This document shows, piece by piece, positions 1 through 10,280 of a stretch of DNA of 64,000 nucleotides. The position numbers and the translations under genes were made by a program. Source of the DNA: Trichomonas vaginalis G3 (lineage: Eukaryota > Parabasalia > Trichomonadida > Trichomonadidae); NCBI RefSeq assembly GCF_026262505.1, contig NC_067206.1:33495896-33559895 (forward strand). The letters run 5' to 3'. How positions within the stretch are numbered: position 1 is the first letter of the stretch; the number at the start of each line of letters is the position of its first letter. The notes under the pieces are model-generated. The model was given only the letters and a program-made list of their open reading frames with translations, was not told the origin of the DNA and made no database searches.

Positions 1-838
1 CGATATCTTTATTTATTTGGTTATAGGCGGAGATTATTCCAAGATGGCCATGCTGCTCAATTAGGTTTCTAATGGTTACCTTAAGATCTTTTGGTACATT
101 AACTTTGGGTCTCCCGCGCTTAAGGGGAATAGACACAGATGGGTGAGGCTGAGGCTGAGTATTGGCAGAGAGCTGTTGCTGTGCCGAGGTGTTGGCAGAG
201 AGCTGGCGTTGAAGAGGAGTGTTGGCAGAGAGTTGTTGCTGTGGAAGAGTGTTGGCAGATAGCTGGCGCTGAAGAGGGGTGTTGGCAGAGAGCTGGCGTT
301 GTGTCTGGGTGTTGGCAGAGAGTTGTTGCTGTGGAAGAGAGTTGGCAGAGAGCTGGCGTTGTGGCGGGGTGTTGGCAGAAAGTGGGCTTTGTAGAGGAGC
401 GTTGGCTGTTGAGAGCTGTTGCTGTGGAACAGAGTTGGTAGTGCTGGCTGATGAAAGCTGGCGTTGTAGAGGAGTGCTGGCTGATGAGGGTTCTTCCTGT
501 ATACGAGAGTCGGTTGAACTTTGTAATATCAAATAATCGGTAAGGAGAGTGTCATCTCTGTGTTTCAAAATGGATGAACACTCGTAGAGTCGATTATTAT
601 ATTTAATGTAGAAAGTAGTAAACTCTTGAAGTTTGTATGTATGATGTAAGTACTCTTCAATAGTAATTAGTCTATTACATAAGAGAGCTTTGTAAAATGT
701 TATCTTGTTAATTGATGAACGAATAGTGTTGTTGACTAATGGAACATTTGTGAGAACAATGGCTAACGGTGTGCGCCTTTGAATCTGTGCTAGAGCTGTT
801 TCAAGCCAAGCTGAATCAACTAAGGTGTACAAATTCAT
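1..838 (-). CDS. Unrecognised protein with a tandem Q/S/A/N/T-rich linker and an AT-hook-like motif; cut by the left edge
   Basis: An open frame starts at the ATG at 838-836 and runs off the window without a stop, about 279 codons. I do not recognise the family. The first ~110 residues look globular. Then come about a dozen imperfect repeats around QLSANT with PQQQ or LQRQ between them (codons ~115-240). A KRGRPK motif (AT-hook-like, DNA binding) and a possible helical domain follow, at the truncated end. The start is supported by a TCATTTC sequence on the minus strand (858-852), about 18 bases upstream, resembling the trichomonad initiator and nearly the same as the one before the MULE transposase gene. 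A disordered linker before a basic motif suggests a DNA-binding or transposon-encoded protein; this is inference. Confidence 0.6.
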   Translation of the reverse strand, partial: MNLYTLVDSAWLETALAQIQRRTPLAIVLTNVPLVNNTIRSSINKITFYKALLCNRLITIEEYLHHTYKLQEFTTFYIKYNNRLYECSSILKHRDDTLLTDYLILQSSTDSRIQEEPSSASTPLQRQLSSASTTNSVPQQQLSTANAPLQSPLSANTPPQRQLSANSLPQQQLSANTQTQRQLSANTPLQRQLSANTLPQQQLSANTPLQRQLSANTSAQQQLSANTQPQPHPSVSIPLKRGRPKVNVPKDLKVTIRNLIEQHGHLGIISAYNQINKDI

Positions 839-1554
839 TTTAAACAAATTTGAAATGAAATAATTTGTGAGAATTTGAGAATAATTTAATTATTTCAGAA
901 GTCTATATTGAAAAAATATTCTTAACAAAATTAATTTAAATGGTTCAGAAAATAAAAAATTAAAATTAATGGAAAAAACATGATTAGGAATAATTAACAA
1001 TAATAAATATCATGGTTTTGGATTATTTAAACAGCTATAAAAGAACGAATTTTACAAATTACGATAAAAAAATTATTGAAAAATAATGAAGAGGATAAGG
1101 ATTTGAATCGAAAATTAAAAGGATGATTATGTGTCAAATTAAATTAAAATAAAAATTTTAGAAGATTTAGACAAGAAATAGTGCAAAGAATTAGAATTAA
1201 CATAAAAATCGAAAATTTAATAAAGGAGAGATAAAATTATTGTAGTATTCAATTGAAAAATTTTATAAAATAAGGAATATTGGTAAACAAATAAGTTTCA
1301 TCTAAAAAAAGGAAAATAAAAATATAAAAATTGAAATAAAAACAGAAATATAAAATATTTTTAAAATGCAAAAAAGTTTCATACTAATCGTTTTTGTATA
1401 ATATTTATCATTGAAAGATTATTGAAAGATATTTTGAAAGAAATCGAAAGAGTTAAGAAATATTGAGAAGAAGGACAATTGAATGAATTTTTGGCCGATT
1501 GTGCTATGCAAAGTTGATGATAATTGCAGGAAATTTTGAGATTTTCGAGGTTTT
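839..1554. other. AT-rich intergenic stretch, no gene seen
   Basis: About 700 bases of very AT-rich sequence with stops in all frames. Apart from the initiator-like bases next to the gene at 838, I see no coding, repeat or RNA signal. The last ~40 bases resemble the flank of the hairpin block at 21337-21521. Confidence 0.6.
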
Positions 1555-1740
1555 GGAGGGTGTGAGTACTATTATATGTAATAGTATCTCACACCCTCCA
1601 ATTCATCCTATGGCGTCGAGAAAATTTTGGTGAAATGTCGTCGCATTTCACCAAAATTTCTCGGCGCCATATAGAGAACTAGAGTCTGCGAGGTACTGAT
1701 TCTATCTATGTACCTCGCAGACCCTAGTTCTCAGCCAAAA
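1555..1740. repeat. Three-hairpin block, copy 1
   Basis: Three strong inverted repeats follow each other almost without spacing: 1555-1599 (arms GGAGGGTGTGAG / CTCACACCCTCC), 1610-1670 (arms built on GGTGAAATG / CATTTCACC, ending CGGCGCCAT) and 1674-1732 (arms GAGAACTAG / CTAGTTCTC with an inner GCGAGGTAC / GTACCTCGC). The same block is present in reverse orientation at 21337-21521, with about 8 shared bases beyond the third hairpin that match exactly and weaker similarity further out. No coding frame spans it. Confidence 0.9.
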
Positions 1741-1872
1741 TGGCTAAAAATTGCTCGCAATTGTTTGCCATGAAAACTGTCACTTTTTGAGGAGATTTGA
1801 CATTCTGTCAAATCTCCTTTTTTCGTATATAAGAATAGTAAAATGAAATTTTTATTCGAATTTTTTTTCGAA

Positions 1873-2277
1873 TTAGTTAGTCAATTTGCGGTTGAGTTTC
1901 AACCATTCTTGGAGAACTGCTTCCATCTGGGTGATGTTTTGGTTTTTCTGGGCTTCGGAAGCTTTTTTGGCAATTTCGTCCATTTCTGGGGCAATTTCGT
2001 CCAATTTGTTTTCGAGGACTTCAATGAGAATTTGTTTTTTCTCTGCTTTGCTTTCGTATTTCAGCGCCTCGGCTGTTGTTTTGGCTTCCTGGGCTTTCTT
2101 ATGGTAGTCTTGAAGCCTGGATAATTCAATTCGGATTTGTTTGTTCAATTTCCGAATTGTATTGGGGTTTCTCTGATGGCTCCAACTCTGTACCCATTCA
2201 TTAACCAGAGCCCTCATTTCCTCATATGGAGTGAGGAAAATTTCAATTTCCTGGGCGGCGGATTGCTGTGCTTGCAT
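1873..2277 (-). CDS. Coiled-coil hypothetical protein at the edge of element A
   Basis: A 134-codon frame beginning at the ATG at 2277. The protein is rich in K, E, A and Q and is predicted by eye to be almost entirely helical and coiled-coil (heptad-like runs from about residue 45 to the end). No enzyme motif is visible. Its start coincides, within a few bases, with the point (~2280) where similarity between elements A and C ends, so it belongs to the sequence that borders the truncated element. It could be the 3' part of a larger host gene cut by the rearrangement, or a chance frame. A hairpin (GGAGATTTGACA ... TGTCAAATCTCC) lies just downstream at 1791-1822. Confidence 0.45.
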   Translation of the reverse strand: MQAQQSAAQEIEIFLTPYEEMRALVNEWVQSWSHQRNPNTIRKLNKQIRIELSRLQDYHKKAQEAKTTAEALKYESKAEKKQILIEVLENKLDEIAPEMDEIAKKASEAQKNQNITQMEAVLQEWLKLNRKLTN

Positions 2278-2513
2278 TTCGAATGTCTGCAACAGAACTT
2301 AAGTCTCTGTTAACTTCAGGATATGTTGGTTCTTTTACAGGAACAATTGTTATACCATCTTCGTCTTCGTATGGTTTCCCCACTTCAACATCTCTGTCTT
2401 TGACATTGACAATGACACTTTGACTGTTGGTTTGTGTCGGTGAATTTAACTTCACATCTGCCACTGCCATTAAACCTTTTGAAACACTCACGCTTCTATT
2501 TTTCGGAAATGAT
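2243..2513 (-). pseudogene. Truncated, start-less copy of the conserved CCG-motif accessory gene (element A)
   Basis: The frame matches the first ~80 codons of the intact gene at 59695-60276 (element C), reading through the NRSVSVSKGLMAVADVKLN region to VADIRN and then diverging. The position of the C start codon holds ATA here (2513-2511) instead of ATG, so the gene has lost its start. Downstream the homology stops at about 2280, where element A is truncated. The open frame extends to 2243 only by chance. It is divergent to the gene at 2534 with a 20-bp spacer, the same arrangement as in element C. Confidence 0.8.
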
Positions 2514-2533
2514 ATTTTACTTCGAATAAAAAT

Positions 2534-2848
2534 ATGGACGCATTTGAGTATCTCTTCGAATTGAAGCAAAACAAGGTTAATACTCACAAACAATACAAGT
2601 TCATTGACAGAATAGTTCTTTATACAAACAATGGTAAATGTTATAGAATAGCAATATTTGCTGAACCAAAATATTTTCATAAAGCAAAGAAAGTTGGTAT
2701 AACTGAAATGGTGAAAGTTCTTGAAGCAGACAAAAATATAACTTCAAAACTTACAGATATTTCTAAAGGTAAGTTTATCTTACAATATTATGTCAAAACT
2801 GGCGTACTGTCAATATTTGACGGAGAAAACAATATATTTGGCAGCTAA
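2534..2848 (+). CDS. Small conserved element protein, 104 aa (element A)
   Basis: Starts at the ATG at 2534, after the T-rich divergent spacer shared with the gene on the other strand. The first ~95 residues are nearly identical to the minus-strand frame 59676-59257 of element C, including the segment NGKCYRIA and the run KVGITEMVKVLEADKN. Here the end differs: a 33-bp insert at 2830-2862 brings in a premature stop, so the C element frame, which runs on antisense to the capsid gene, is lost. A shorter possible relative in the complete Maverick is at 26464-26706. Role unknown; position next to the capsid gene and conservation in two elements suggest a virion-related or regulatory protein. Confidence 0.6.
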   Translation: MDAFEYLFELKQNKVNTHKQYKFIDRIVLYTNNGKCYRIAIFAEPKYFHKAKKVGITEMVKVLEADKNITSKLTDISKGKFILQYYVKTGVLSIFDGENNIFGS

Positions 2849-2882
2849 ATATGTTGGACCCAAAAGTCAGTTCAAGAACAAC

Positions 2883-4503
2883 TTACTGACCTGCTGCCAA
2901 AATCTGCTCGATGGAAGCTGTCGTTATGCCAATCTGAGGAGCCCCAGCAGGTTTCATCGAACGAATCTTCAAAAGAGCATCTTCCGTGAAAAGTGCTATT
3001 GGTTTTGTAAACTTCTTTGCTCTCAATTCATCTGGATCGTCTCTGTCACCAGTATATTGTATTTGTACTGTACCAACAGTTGAAATACCACCCATAAAGT
3101 CTTCTGAGTCAGCAAATGGAATGCCAAGCCAAAAGTTTGACTTATCTCCGTTTGTATACTGGGTTGTTGGAACTCCTAAATGGTTATATAGTCTTACATA
3201 TGGCATAATAGAAGTTTGCATCTCAGGGTTAATAGTTGTTGTGAAGTTGTTGTTAAAGTTCATAGCATCTAATGTCAAGTTGTATGACCTCATATCCTCA
3301 ACTGTAGAATATTCTTCTCTTTGATAATATTTGCCATCTATGTTTATATGATATTTAATACCAGGGTTGTAGAAACAAGAATAGTCATTTATAGTTCGTC
3401 TGAACAGTACAAACATAGTATCTGCATGTTTCATTGCAGTTGTTAAAGCAATATCTGTTCTTGCACCTGCGGCTCCTGGATTTTGGTTTCCAACTTCACC
3501 TGCAAAGTCTTTGACAGATATTTGGTGTATAGGGAACATAAGTGGAACTGCAATATATTTGGCAGCTAAAGCATTTGAAATATCTGGGTCCAACATATAG
3601 ACTGCAAGTCTGCTTTCTATTCTCTTGCATTCAAACTGTTCGCATGTAAACTTAATAGGAACCCAAGCAGTATTGTTGTCTGCTGTTCCTGAGAAGTAGT
3701 AGTTTACTTCAGTGTTGAGGTTTGAGAAACCAAAGTCTAAGTCAACTTTCTCTTTGCACCATTTTCCAAATGGTATGCTGGCAGCTCCACCAGCTGTATC
3801 TGTAAGAGTGAATGGGTCTTGTGTTGGTGCAATGACTAAGTTATTTTTGCTTGGAGTAAGTTCGATAGAAATTTTTCCTGCCCAGTTTGGCAAGTATCTT
3901 AAAAACCTGAAGATGAGGAAAGATGACAAAGGAACTCTAAGTTTCAGTTTTACTTTAGTGGCAGCAGTTCCATCTGAACCAGAAAGGTTAACATAAACTC
4001 CTGGAACGTTAGGGTCAAGTCTTCTTATTTTCTCAATAGTTGCATACTGGTCTGTTTGTTCTCTAGCTTGTGGTTGTACTGAGTTTCTTAAAGCGAACCA
4101 TTCATAGTTTGCCCATGTTACTGTTTGAACTAAGTCAGAGTTAGAATATATCTTATATCCCATAAAAACTTCTGGAGCATATTGGTATCCGACATAGAAA
4201 ATACCATTGCAACCTTTCTTACTCTCAGTCAGCAGAAGGTTTTATTTCAATGTCTTGTTCCACGTATAAGAATGAGTTGTCAATAGAAATAATGTGAAAC
4301 CTGTCGCAAGCAATATCTACTGTTGTTGAAGAACCTTCTCCAAACTCACCTACGTTTCCATAAGAAACAGCAGTTGTATATTCGTAAGTTCCAGGAACTA
4401 TTTCTGACCTTCTAATGGCATTGTCGCATTCGTTATACCATTCGGAAACATTTCCGTTCATGGCATCCAATACTGTTGGCGTTATATTCTGAGCGGCGTA
4501 CAT
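2883..4503 (-). pseudogene. MCP: Double-jelly-roll-type major capsid protein, broken (element A)
   Basis: Homologous along its length to the intact 534-aa capsid gene at 57759-59363. It starts at the ATG at 4503. The frame breaks near 4225: relative to C, a short deletion at the IEIKPSA segment joins it to a stop, and the protein resumes in another frame from about 4163 to 2883. The conserved block KVKLKLRVPLSSFLIF, typical of the Polinton capsid family, is intact, as is the C-terminal end. One loop (around 3660-3790) differs strongly from C in sequence and length, consistent with surface variation. The upstream region has TTTTTACCCATATGAAATG-type bases immediately before the start. Confidence 0.85.
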
Positions 4504-4535
4504 TTCATATGGGTAAAAATATAGAATGGTTGGAT

Positions 4536-7500
4536 TTATATGTCATAATAGAACCCACTCGGACCAAGCTTTACTTTCTTCCTGACTGAGTTTTTAACTG
4601 AATCTTTAACTCTTTTTTTCCTTCATTGCCACTACTTTCACTAGATGAAGTTACTTCTTCACTACTTTCACTTTGTTCTACTCTTCTCTTCTTCTTTGGT
4701 GTCGCTTTTGGTAACTTGCCCTCTGCTTCAAGTTGTAGCAACTTTGCCTCATGTTCACCTAGTATGTTGTAAATTTCCCATGTCCTTTTTGCCTTTGGGC
4801 TCTGGTCGCCCATTTCAGGTAACCTATATCCTAGAAAGATTTTGTCATAGTTTTGTATTTGAGTCTTCCGCTTATTGTTTGCATGACTCTTTCCTGAGTT
4901 TCCCGGTTCAAGCTCTTCAAATATAGCTTGTCCATATGGAATAAGCTCGTTTCCAAATATATGTTTTTGTAGCCATTCTGGTTTTCTTTCCATGTAACCA
5001 ATAATATCTTTTGTGAATGGGAAAGCTTTTACCCAACGTTTCAGTCTTGCGTCATTTATTTCTGTAGTTGGTTTTATTTTGTCATGGAACATGTTTTTCA
5101 ATACTAACATTTCATTTGGTACTGTCTATTTGAGTTTTCTTAATATTCATCCCTTCTCAGTTCATTGTCTGCAAAGTAAGTTTTTTATGACATTTTGCAA
5201 ACTTTCGTTTGCAAGGTCATGTATCAATAGGTTCTCTTCCTTCTCTCTCCTAACTTTCTTTCTAAACTCTTCACCAAATATACCATTTCTATGGTTCTGT
5301 GTAGTTCTTTGAGATAAATGTTCTAGAACGTCAGGTGTTATATTTCCCTCAGCCATGTTCATTTCATACCGGTCCAAAATATCTGCATCTTTCATATCTT
5401 TCAATGGCATTAAAGCCGCGCTGAAAATACCAGCTATATCTGGTTCACCATTCAATTCCATTGCGTCTACAACTTCTTGGAATTGAAGTTGTAAGTTTAT
5501 GAACCACCTATCCGGATTAGCTTTATGACCCCATCTCATTGTAGTTCCATAGTCTGCAGAAACAAAAGTAGGTTTGTTTCCATATTGGTTAGGTTCTGAA
5601 TGAACTTTAAACAATGTTTCATTTCTATATGTTTTGTTGAAATTTAACCTTTTATTTTTCACCGAGTTCAGCCAAAGATTGAACGTTATATGGTCGTAAG
5701 TAAAAAGGATTATTGTATTTGCGTACATTTTCTTTCAGTACTTCCATTCTATGCTGAATATTTTCATCTGATGTTGGAGTCTTTTGTATGTTGGTGAACA
5801 TTTTTCGATATCCTTCTACTATGTCAGCCGAATTTTTCTTAGACTCTTGGAAAGATTCCATATTCTCCTCATACTCTTGTTGAGGGTCAAGATTTTTCGG
5901 CTGTTCCAAATCTTCATCTAGTTCTGTGAAGTTAGTTTCCAAAGGAGGGACTTGTTCGTTTCCTTCAGGCTCTTCTAGCTGTTGTTGCTGAACTATTTCT
6001 TCCATGTCTGGTTGTATCTGAACTTCTTCCTGTGGAGTTTCTTGTACCTCATCTGCTGGCATTTCATATATTCCGAGACCGTTTTTAACAAATTCCCTAT
6101 CTAAGTCATCCGGACTCATAAACCTTTCTTCTTTCGTTCCGTCTCTATTTTTTACGCGTTTCATGAAGAGAGTTGAATTATCATTTAGCTCTGACATCCA
6201 ATATCTCGGAGTAAATTCATCCATGTCATTTGGATGATATGCTATTAAATCATATCCCCTAGCGAGCTTGTATTTTCCAGGTTTGAGATTATATCCGATT
6301 TGATGCTGAACCATAAAGCTAAATAGGTTCGGGTCAGTATTTCCTTCCTTGAACTTTCTAATAGCTTCTTTATATCTGTCACTAAAGTCAAGAGTATCTG
6401 GGTAACCATAATCTTCCTTAAGCATTTTTAAGAATTCTTGGTTTCCTCTACTTCTTTTATGTCCTTGCTCTGTTTGTGGTTGTTGTTGTGCAGGGTTTTG
6501 AACTTTTGGTTGCTGTGCTGGTTGTGGAGGTGGTTGTTGTGCTGGTTTTGGTTGTGGTGCAGGTGCTGGATTTTGAACTGTTGGTTGTTGTGCAGGGTTT
6601 TGAACTGTTGGTTTTGGTTGTTGTTGTGGTGCTGGATTTTGAACTGTTGGTTGTTGTGTTGGTTTTGGTGCATGCCTGTGTCTGTGTCCATGTGACGATG
6701 TAAATGTTTTAGGTAGTCCTGGTGCAGGTGCTTCTCTTGGAGGGTTTGGTGGTATATAAGTTCCACCAGCTGGCACATATGTTCCATCTGCAGCATAATG
6801 TCCTACCTGACTTTTCATTCTTAAGAAAGCATTTACTAGGTCTGTTTTGGTCTGTTGTAACTCTTTTTCTTGACTTTCCACGACAGCTGCTCTAACGGCG
6901 TCATAGGCACTTTGAACTGCCTGTCTCGTTGCTGCATCTGTTATTTTCGTCATATTTTGTGCTACTTCTCTTAACTCTTTGTCGAAACCTTCAGACTTCA
7001 GTTTCTTTCCAGATGAGAAGTCGTTCACTAGTTTCACCTTACTATGAAGAGCTTCGAAGGCATTCTTAAAGTCAGCATTCATTAAAGCTTCATTTGAACT
7101 GTCTTCATCCGCTTGTATTTTTGTCCTTATTGACCCTATAAGTTGGGCTGCTTTAGCGTTGGCTTGGGCATCTAACCAGTCATTATTAGCTTTTATAATA
7201 TCTGCACTTTTCATTGCCTTTTGCATGGCTGCGTCGTTATTTTTTCTTTCTTGTGCTAAGTTTTCATACTGTACGGTTTGGTTTTGCAACTGTAAAAGTT
7301 TTTTTTGCCTTTACATTTGCTTCAACTTCTTTTTTATACTTATCGCTATCCATATATGTCTTCATGGCTTTTTGTTTTATCTCTTCATCTTTCAGTACTT
7401 TATATTGAGTAGTATGGTTTTTCAAATTTATAACATCTTGTTCCGTTTTTGCTACTTCTGCTGCTTTTTCTGACACTTTTTTCGCATATTCCTCTGTACT

Positions 7501-7929
7501 TAGTTCTTTCAGTTGTTCTTCTTTCTTCTTTTTCTCTATGTTTAACTCATTGAGTTTCTTTGTGTGTCTGTCAAACTCTTGTTTCTTTTCATTTTCATTT
7601 ATTTGTTTCTGTATGTCTATGGTTGACTTTTTGACATCTGTTATTTGATTTTTGAGTGAACTCAAATTCATTTGACTTTGAGGGTTATAAGCTGTTCCGT
7701 CTGCAGCTCCACCATAGCCTGCCATTTTCGCTAAAAGTGCCGCTCTTAAACCTCCACTCTGTGTACCAATAACTCGGTTTAAAAGCATAGGGTTGCTTGA
7801 CATTTGTTGCAACACAGTGGGGTCATTCATCCTTTGTTGTTGCAATTGTTGTTGTGGTGTCAGTTTTACTATTGGATGTTTCAATGCTCCCTTCCTCTTA
7901 CGTATATTCTTACGTAGCTTACGTGGCAT
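4536..7929 (-). pseudogene. Very large Q/P-rich element-specific protein, broken by frameshifts (element A)
   Basis: Comparison with element C (54397-57726) shows that four apparent ORFs are pieces of one gene of about 1,100 codons. Breaks in A lie near 7300 (extra A in a run where C has an interrupted run), 5655 (extra A after GAA), 5165 and 4600. The N-terminus is strongly basic (PRKLRKNIRKRK), followed by a Q-rich stretch, a long charged coiled coil (residues ~85-290), a His/Pro/Gln-rich region with HGHRHRH and repeated QQPTVQNPA units (~residues 400-490), a globular part, and a Ser/Glu-rich tail ending in basic residues. I do not recognise the family. Its place directly upstream of the capsid gene, on the same strand, suggests a structural or DNA-binding virion protein. 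Confidence 0.7.
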
Positions 7930-8267
7930 TTTAAGTGAAGTTAAAAAGCGGTTTTTGACAGATGTTTATATGACACTTTTTGTTCAGCACAAAAAAACTA
8001 CTCGGTCAAAGTGTTGTCAGTTTTGTAAAATAACCGTCCTATCTCATTTTATAAGGGGGAAAAGGCTTCTCAAAGTATACTTCCTTGGAACGCCTGTAAC
8101 TTTTCCTGTAGCGACTATAGACCCTTACTTGTCCGGACAAAGTTATACTATTTTGAGTGCTCTACAAAAAAGTCAACGGCGACGACTCTCAAAAACCGTT
8201 GTGTAAAAAGTTTTACCGTTGGACAAAAAAGTATATATAGAAAACAAAAAATGTTTATAGTTCATTC

Positions 8268-8366
8268 AATATTTGAGATAAACCGTTTTTCCAACGGTAA
8301 CTATTAAATAAAATAAAAAAATAGAGGGTGTTACCGTTGACGAAAACGGTTCATCTCAAATATTTA
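8268..8366. repeat. Inverted repeat upstream of the 8402 gene
   Basis: AATATTTGAGAT followed by AACCGTTTT and CAACGGTAAC is mirrored by GTTACCGTTG, AAACGGTT and ATCTCAAATATT at 8329-8366. The structure could be an operator or a cruciform in the 250-bp gap between the two diverging genes of element A. Confidence 0.7.
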
Positions 8367-8401
8367 AATATCTGTCTTTTTGGTCAGTTCATTTTTATCT
8401 A

Positions 8402-9303
8402 ATGGAAGCCAACGCTGTTAACCACAATTCAAACATTAACAATTCTCAACCGCTAACCAAAGCCAAAGCCCCACAACCTCCAAGAACCGGCACAGCGGTT
8501 AGAATAACCACCAAAAAGTCTAACAGCGAATTAAGAGAAATTCTTCAACAAATTTGCTCTAAAATCTCAAAGACGCCGAAGAAAACACACAACCAGACGC
8601 TACATACAATACTCAGTTCTGTGAAGTTCTGAACAAAGCAATTACTAGTTCAATTGAACTTACTAAGACAATTCCAAGTCCAATTGAGCTTAGCGATGTC
8701 TTAGTTCAGTATTTTCCAACATTTACTAAGCTTATAATGTTGAGAACTTTATACCAAGTTCGTCAAAATCTTCCTCGTTACATCCAACGGTCATTCGACA
8801 AGAGAATTGCCGAATTCCAAGTCTTTAGTTACGGATATGACGAAGATGAATACGTTGACGAGTTCGGAGACAACTGTACAAAATGGTTTGAATGTTATAC
8901 GACAACACAATTTGAATTCGACTTTCGCGAATTCAACGCAGCAACCATTCATATCATTGCTCTTTACCTTTTCGAACAACAACAAGACCTCGCAGATGGA
9001 GATGTTGTTACTGTCGTCATGAAAACTCCTGAACAATTCGGAAAAAAGAAGTCTCTAATTGCCAAATTCGTTCCAGGACATCAGCTTTTCCAACGCACAG
9101 AAGTCTTCTGTATTCCTGGAACTAAGTTCTTTGTCAGGAGCGAACTCAAAGAAAGATATAATGTGTCATTCAATTACACATTATATAATGTTTTCGACCC
9201 AGAAGAAGGCTTCTTCCCAGAAGCAATGGAGGAGGAAGAAGAGGAGGAGGAAATACAAGACTCTATTCAAGAAGAGTCCTCCGAATTCACACCAGAAGAC
9301 TAA
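8402..9303 (+). pseudogene. Unrecognised acidic-tailed protein, one frameshift (element A; deleted from element C)
   Basis: Starts at the ATG at 8402, eight bases after TTTTTATCT, the T-rich element seen before most genes of these elements. The first frame stops at 8632. The second, in frame from about 8575, continues without interruption to 9303. The shift lies around 8565-8600. Together they give about 300 codons: a P/N-rich start, a globular middle with many aromatic residues, and a tail with eight consecutive glutamates. I do not recognise it. It is divergent to the large structural gene. The corresponding segment is absent from element C because of a deletion. Confidence 0.6.
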
Positions 9304-9343
9304 CAATTTTCCGAATAAAAACTTCATTTATACTAAACATCTT

Positions 9344-9378
9344 CGGGGGTAGAGGGCACAAAGTGCCTGGAACCCCCA
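9344..9378 (+). terminator. GC-rich hairpin after the 8402-9303 gene
   Basis: GGGGGT / ACCCCC arms enclose an inner GGGCAC-AAAG-TGCC hairpin, about 40 bases after the stop. An equivalent hairpin lies at 54131-54160 in element C. Its position suggests a transcript-end signal; this is inference. Confidence 0.4.
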
Positions 9379-9837
9379 CACACCTGACCTTTAGGGCTAA
9401 TGAAGGTTTTTACAACGTAGATAGATAGACAAATGTATATGTCATCATTCCTATGAGTATGGTAGATTTCTATAAAAAGTGAGTGCAATATCACATTGCA
9501 TTTCGAAACATGAGAGAAATAGGCATATATATACGTTATTACATATATATCTATATGCTATTCTATATTATTACAATGTTAAAATAAGAAAAGCTCTAAG
9601 AGTCTCATTTGAAATATAATCTATGTTATTTTTATATAAGAATTATCAATGAGAATGTAAATTATATTTGATTAGACGATAAATGATGAATAGACTTAAT
9701 TATTTATGATTAGACATGTGTGAATAGAAAAATTTGTTAACATTTATGAAGATAATGTGTTTTGATTGAGATTACATTTGTGCTTAGTGTGATATTGCTA
9801 TTATATTGGATTTATATGTGTAAATTAGGAAAACTCG
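9379..9837. other. AT-rich gap, no gene seen
   Basis: About 460 bases of AT-rich sequence with short tat/ata runs. Similarity between elements A and C ends near 9385, so this is outside the recognisable element. I see no terminal inverted repeat of a Maverick here. Confidence 0.55.
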
Positions 9838-10280
9838 AACTTTTTCACTTGAATGTGATTCATTGAATTTCAATTCAAGAAAGGAGTTTACAAATGCAGA
9901 GTATTGTTCCTTTACCCTGCATTTGTAAACTCCTTTCTTGAGTAGCTTGCACTTTTTCACTTGAATGTGATTCATTGAATTTCAATTCAAGAAAGGAGTT
10001 TACAAATACAGAGTATTGTTCCTTTACCCTGCATTGTAAACTCCTTTCTCGAATAGCTTGCACTTTTTCACTTGAATGTGATTCATTGAATTTCAATTCA
10101 AGAAAGGAGTTTACAAATGCAGAGTATTGTTCCTTTACCCTGCATTTGTAAACTCCTTTCTCGAATAGCTTGCACTTTTTCACTTGAATGTGATTCATTG
10201 AATTTCAATTCAAGAAAGGAGTTTACAAATACAGAGTATTGTTCCTTTACCCTGCATTTGTAAACTCCTTTCTTGAATAT
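9838..10280. repeat. Tandem array of four hairpin units, 112-bp period
   Basis: Four copies of a unit that contains two inverted repeats. The first has short arms CTTGAAT / ATTCAAG. The second has long arms built from CAAGAAAGGAGTTTACAAAT and its complement, about 25 bp with a ~20-base loop. The motif GAATGTGATTCATTG recurs at 9851, 9963, 10074 and 10186. Copies differ by a few bases (for example AAATGCAG versus AAATACAG). Short open frames through the array are repeat artefacts. Confidence 0.9.

Noticed and set aside
139-536. Plus-strand frames of 85-100 codons rich in WQR/LAE
   Set aside because: They are antisense shadows of the repetitive minus-strand gene at 1-838, which has the better start and composition.
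6428-6796. His/Gln-rich 122-codon frame, and matching plus-strand frames
   Set aside because: Out-of-frame shadows of the PQ-repeat region of the large structural gene.
9379-9837. A Maverick terminal inverted repeat at the end of element A
   Set aside because: No inverted counterpart near 1800-2300 and no match to the ends of element B.
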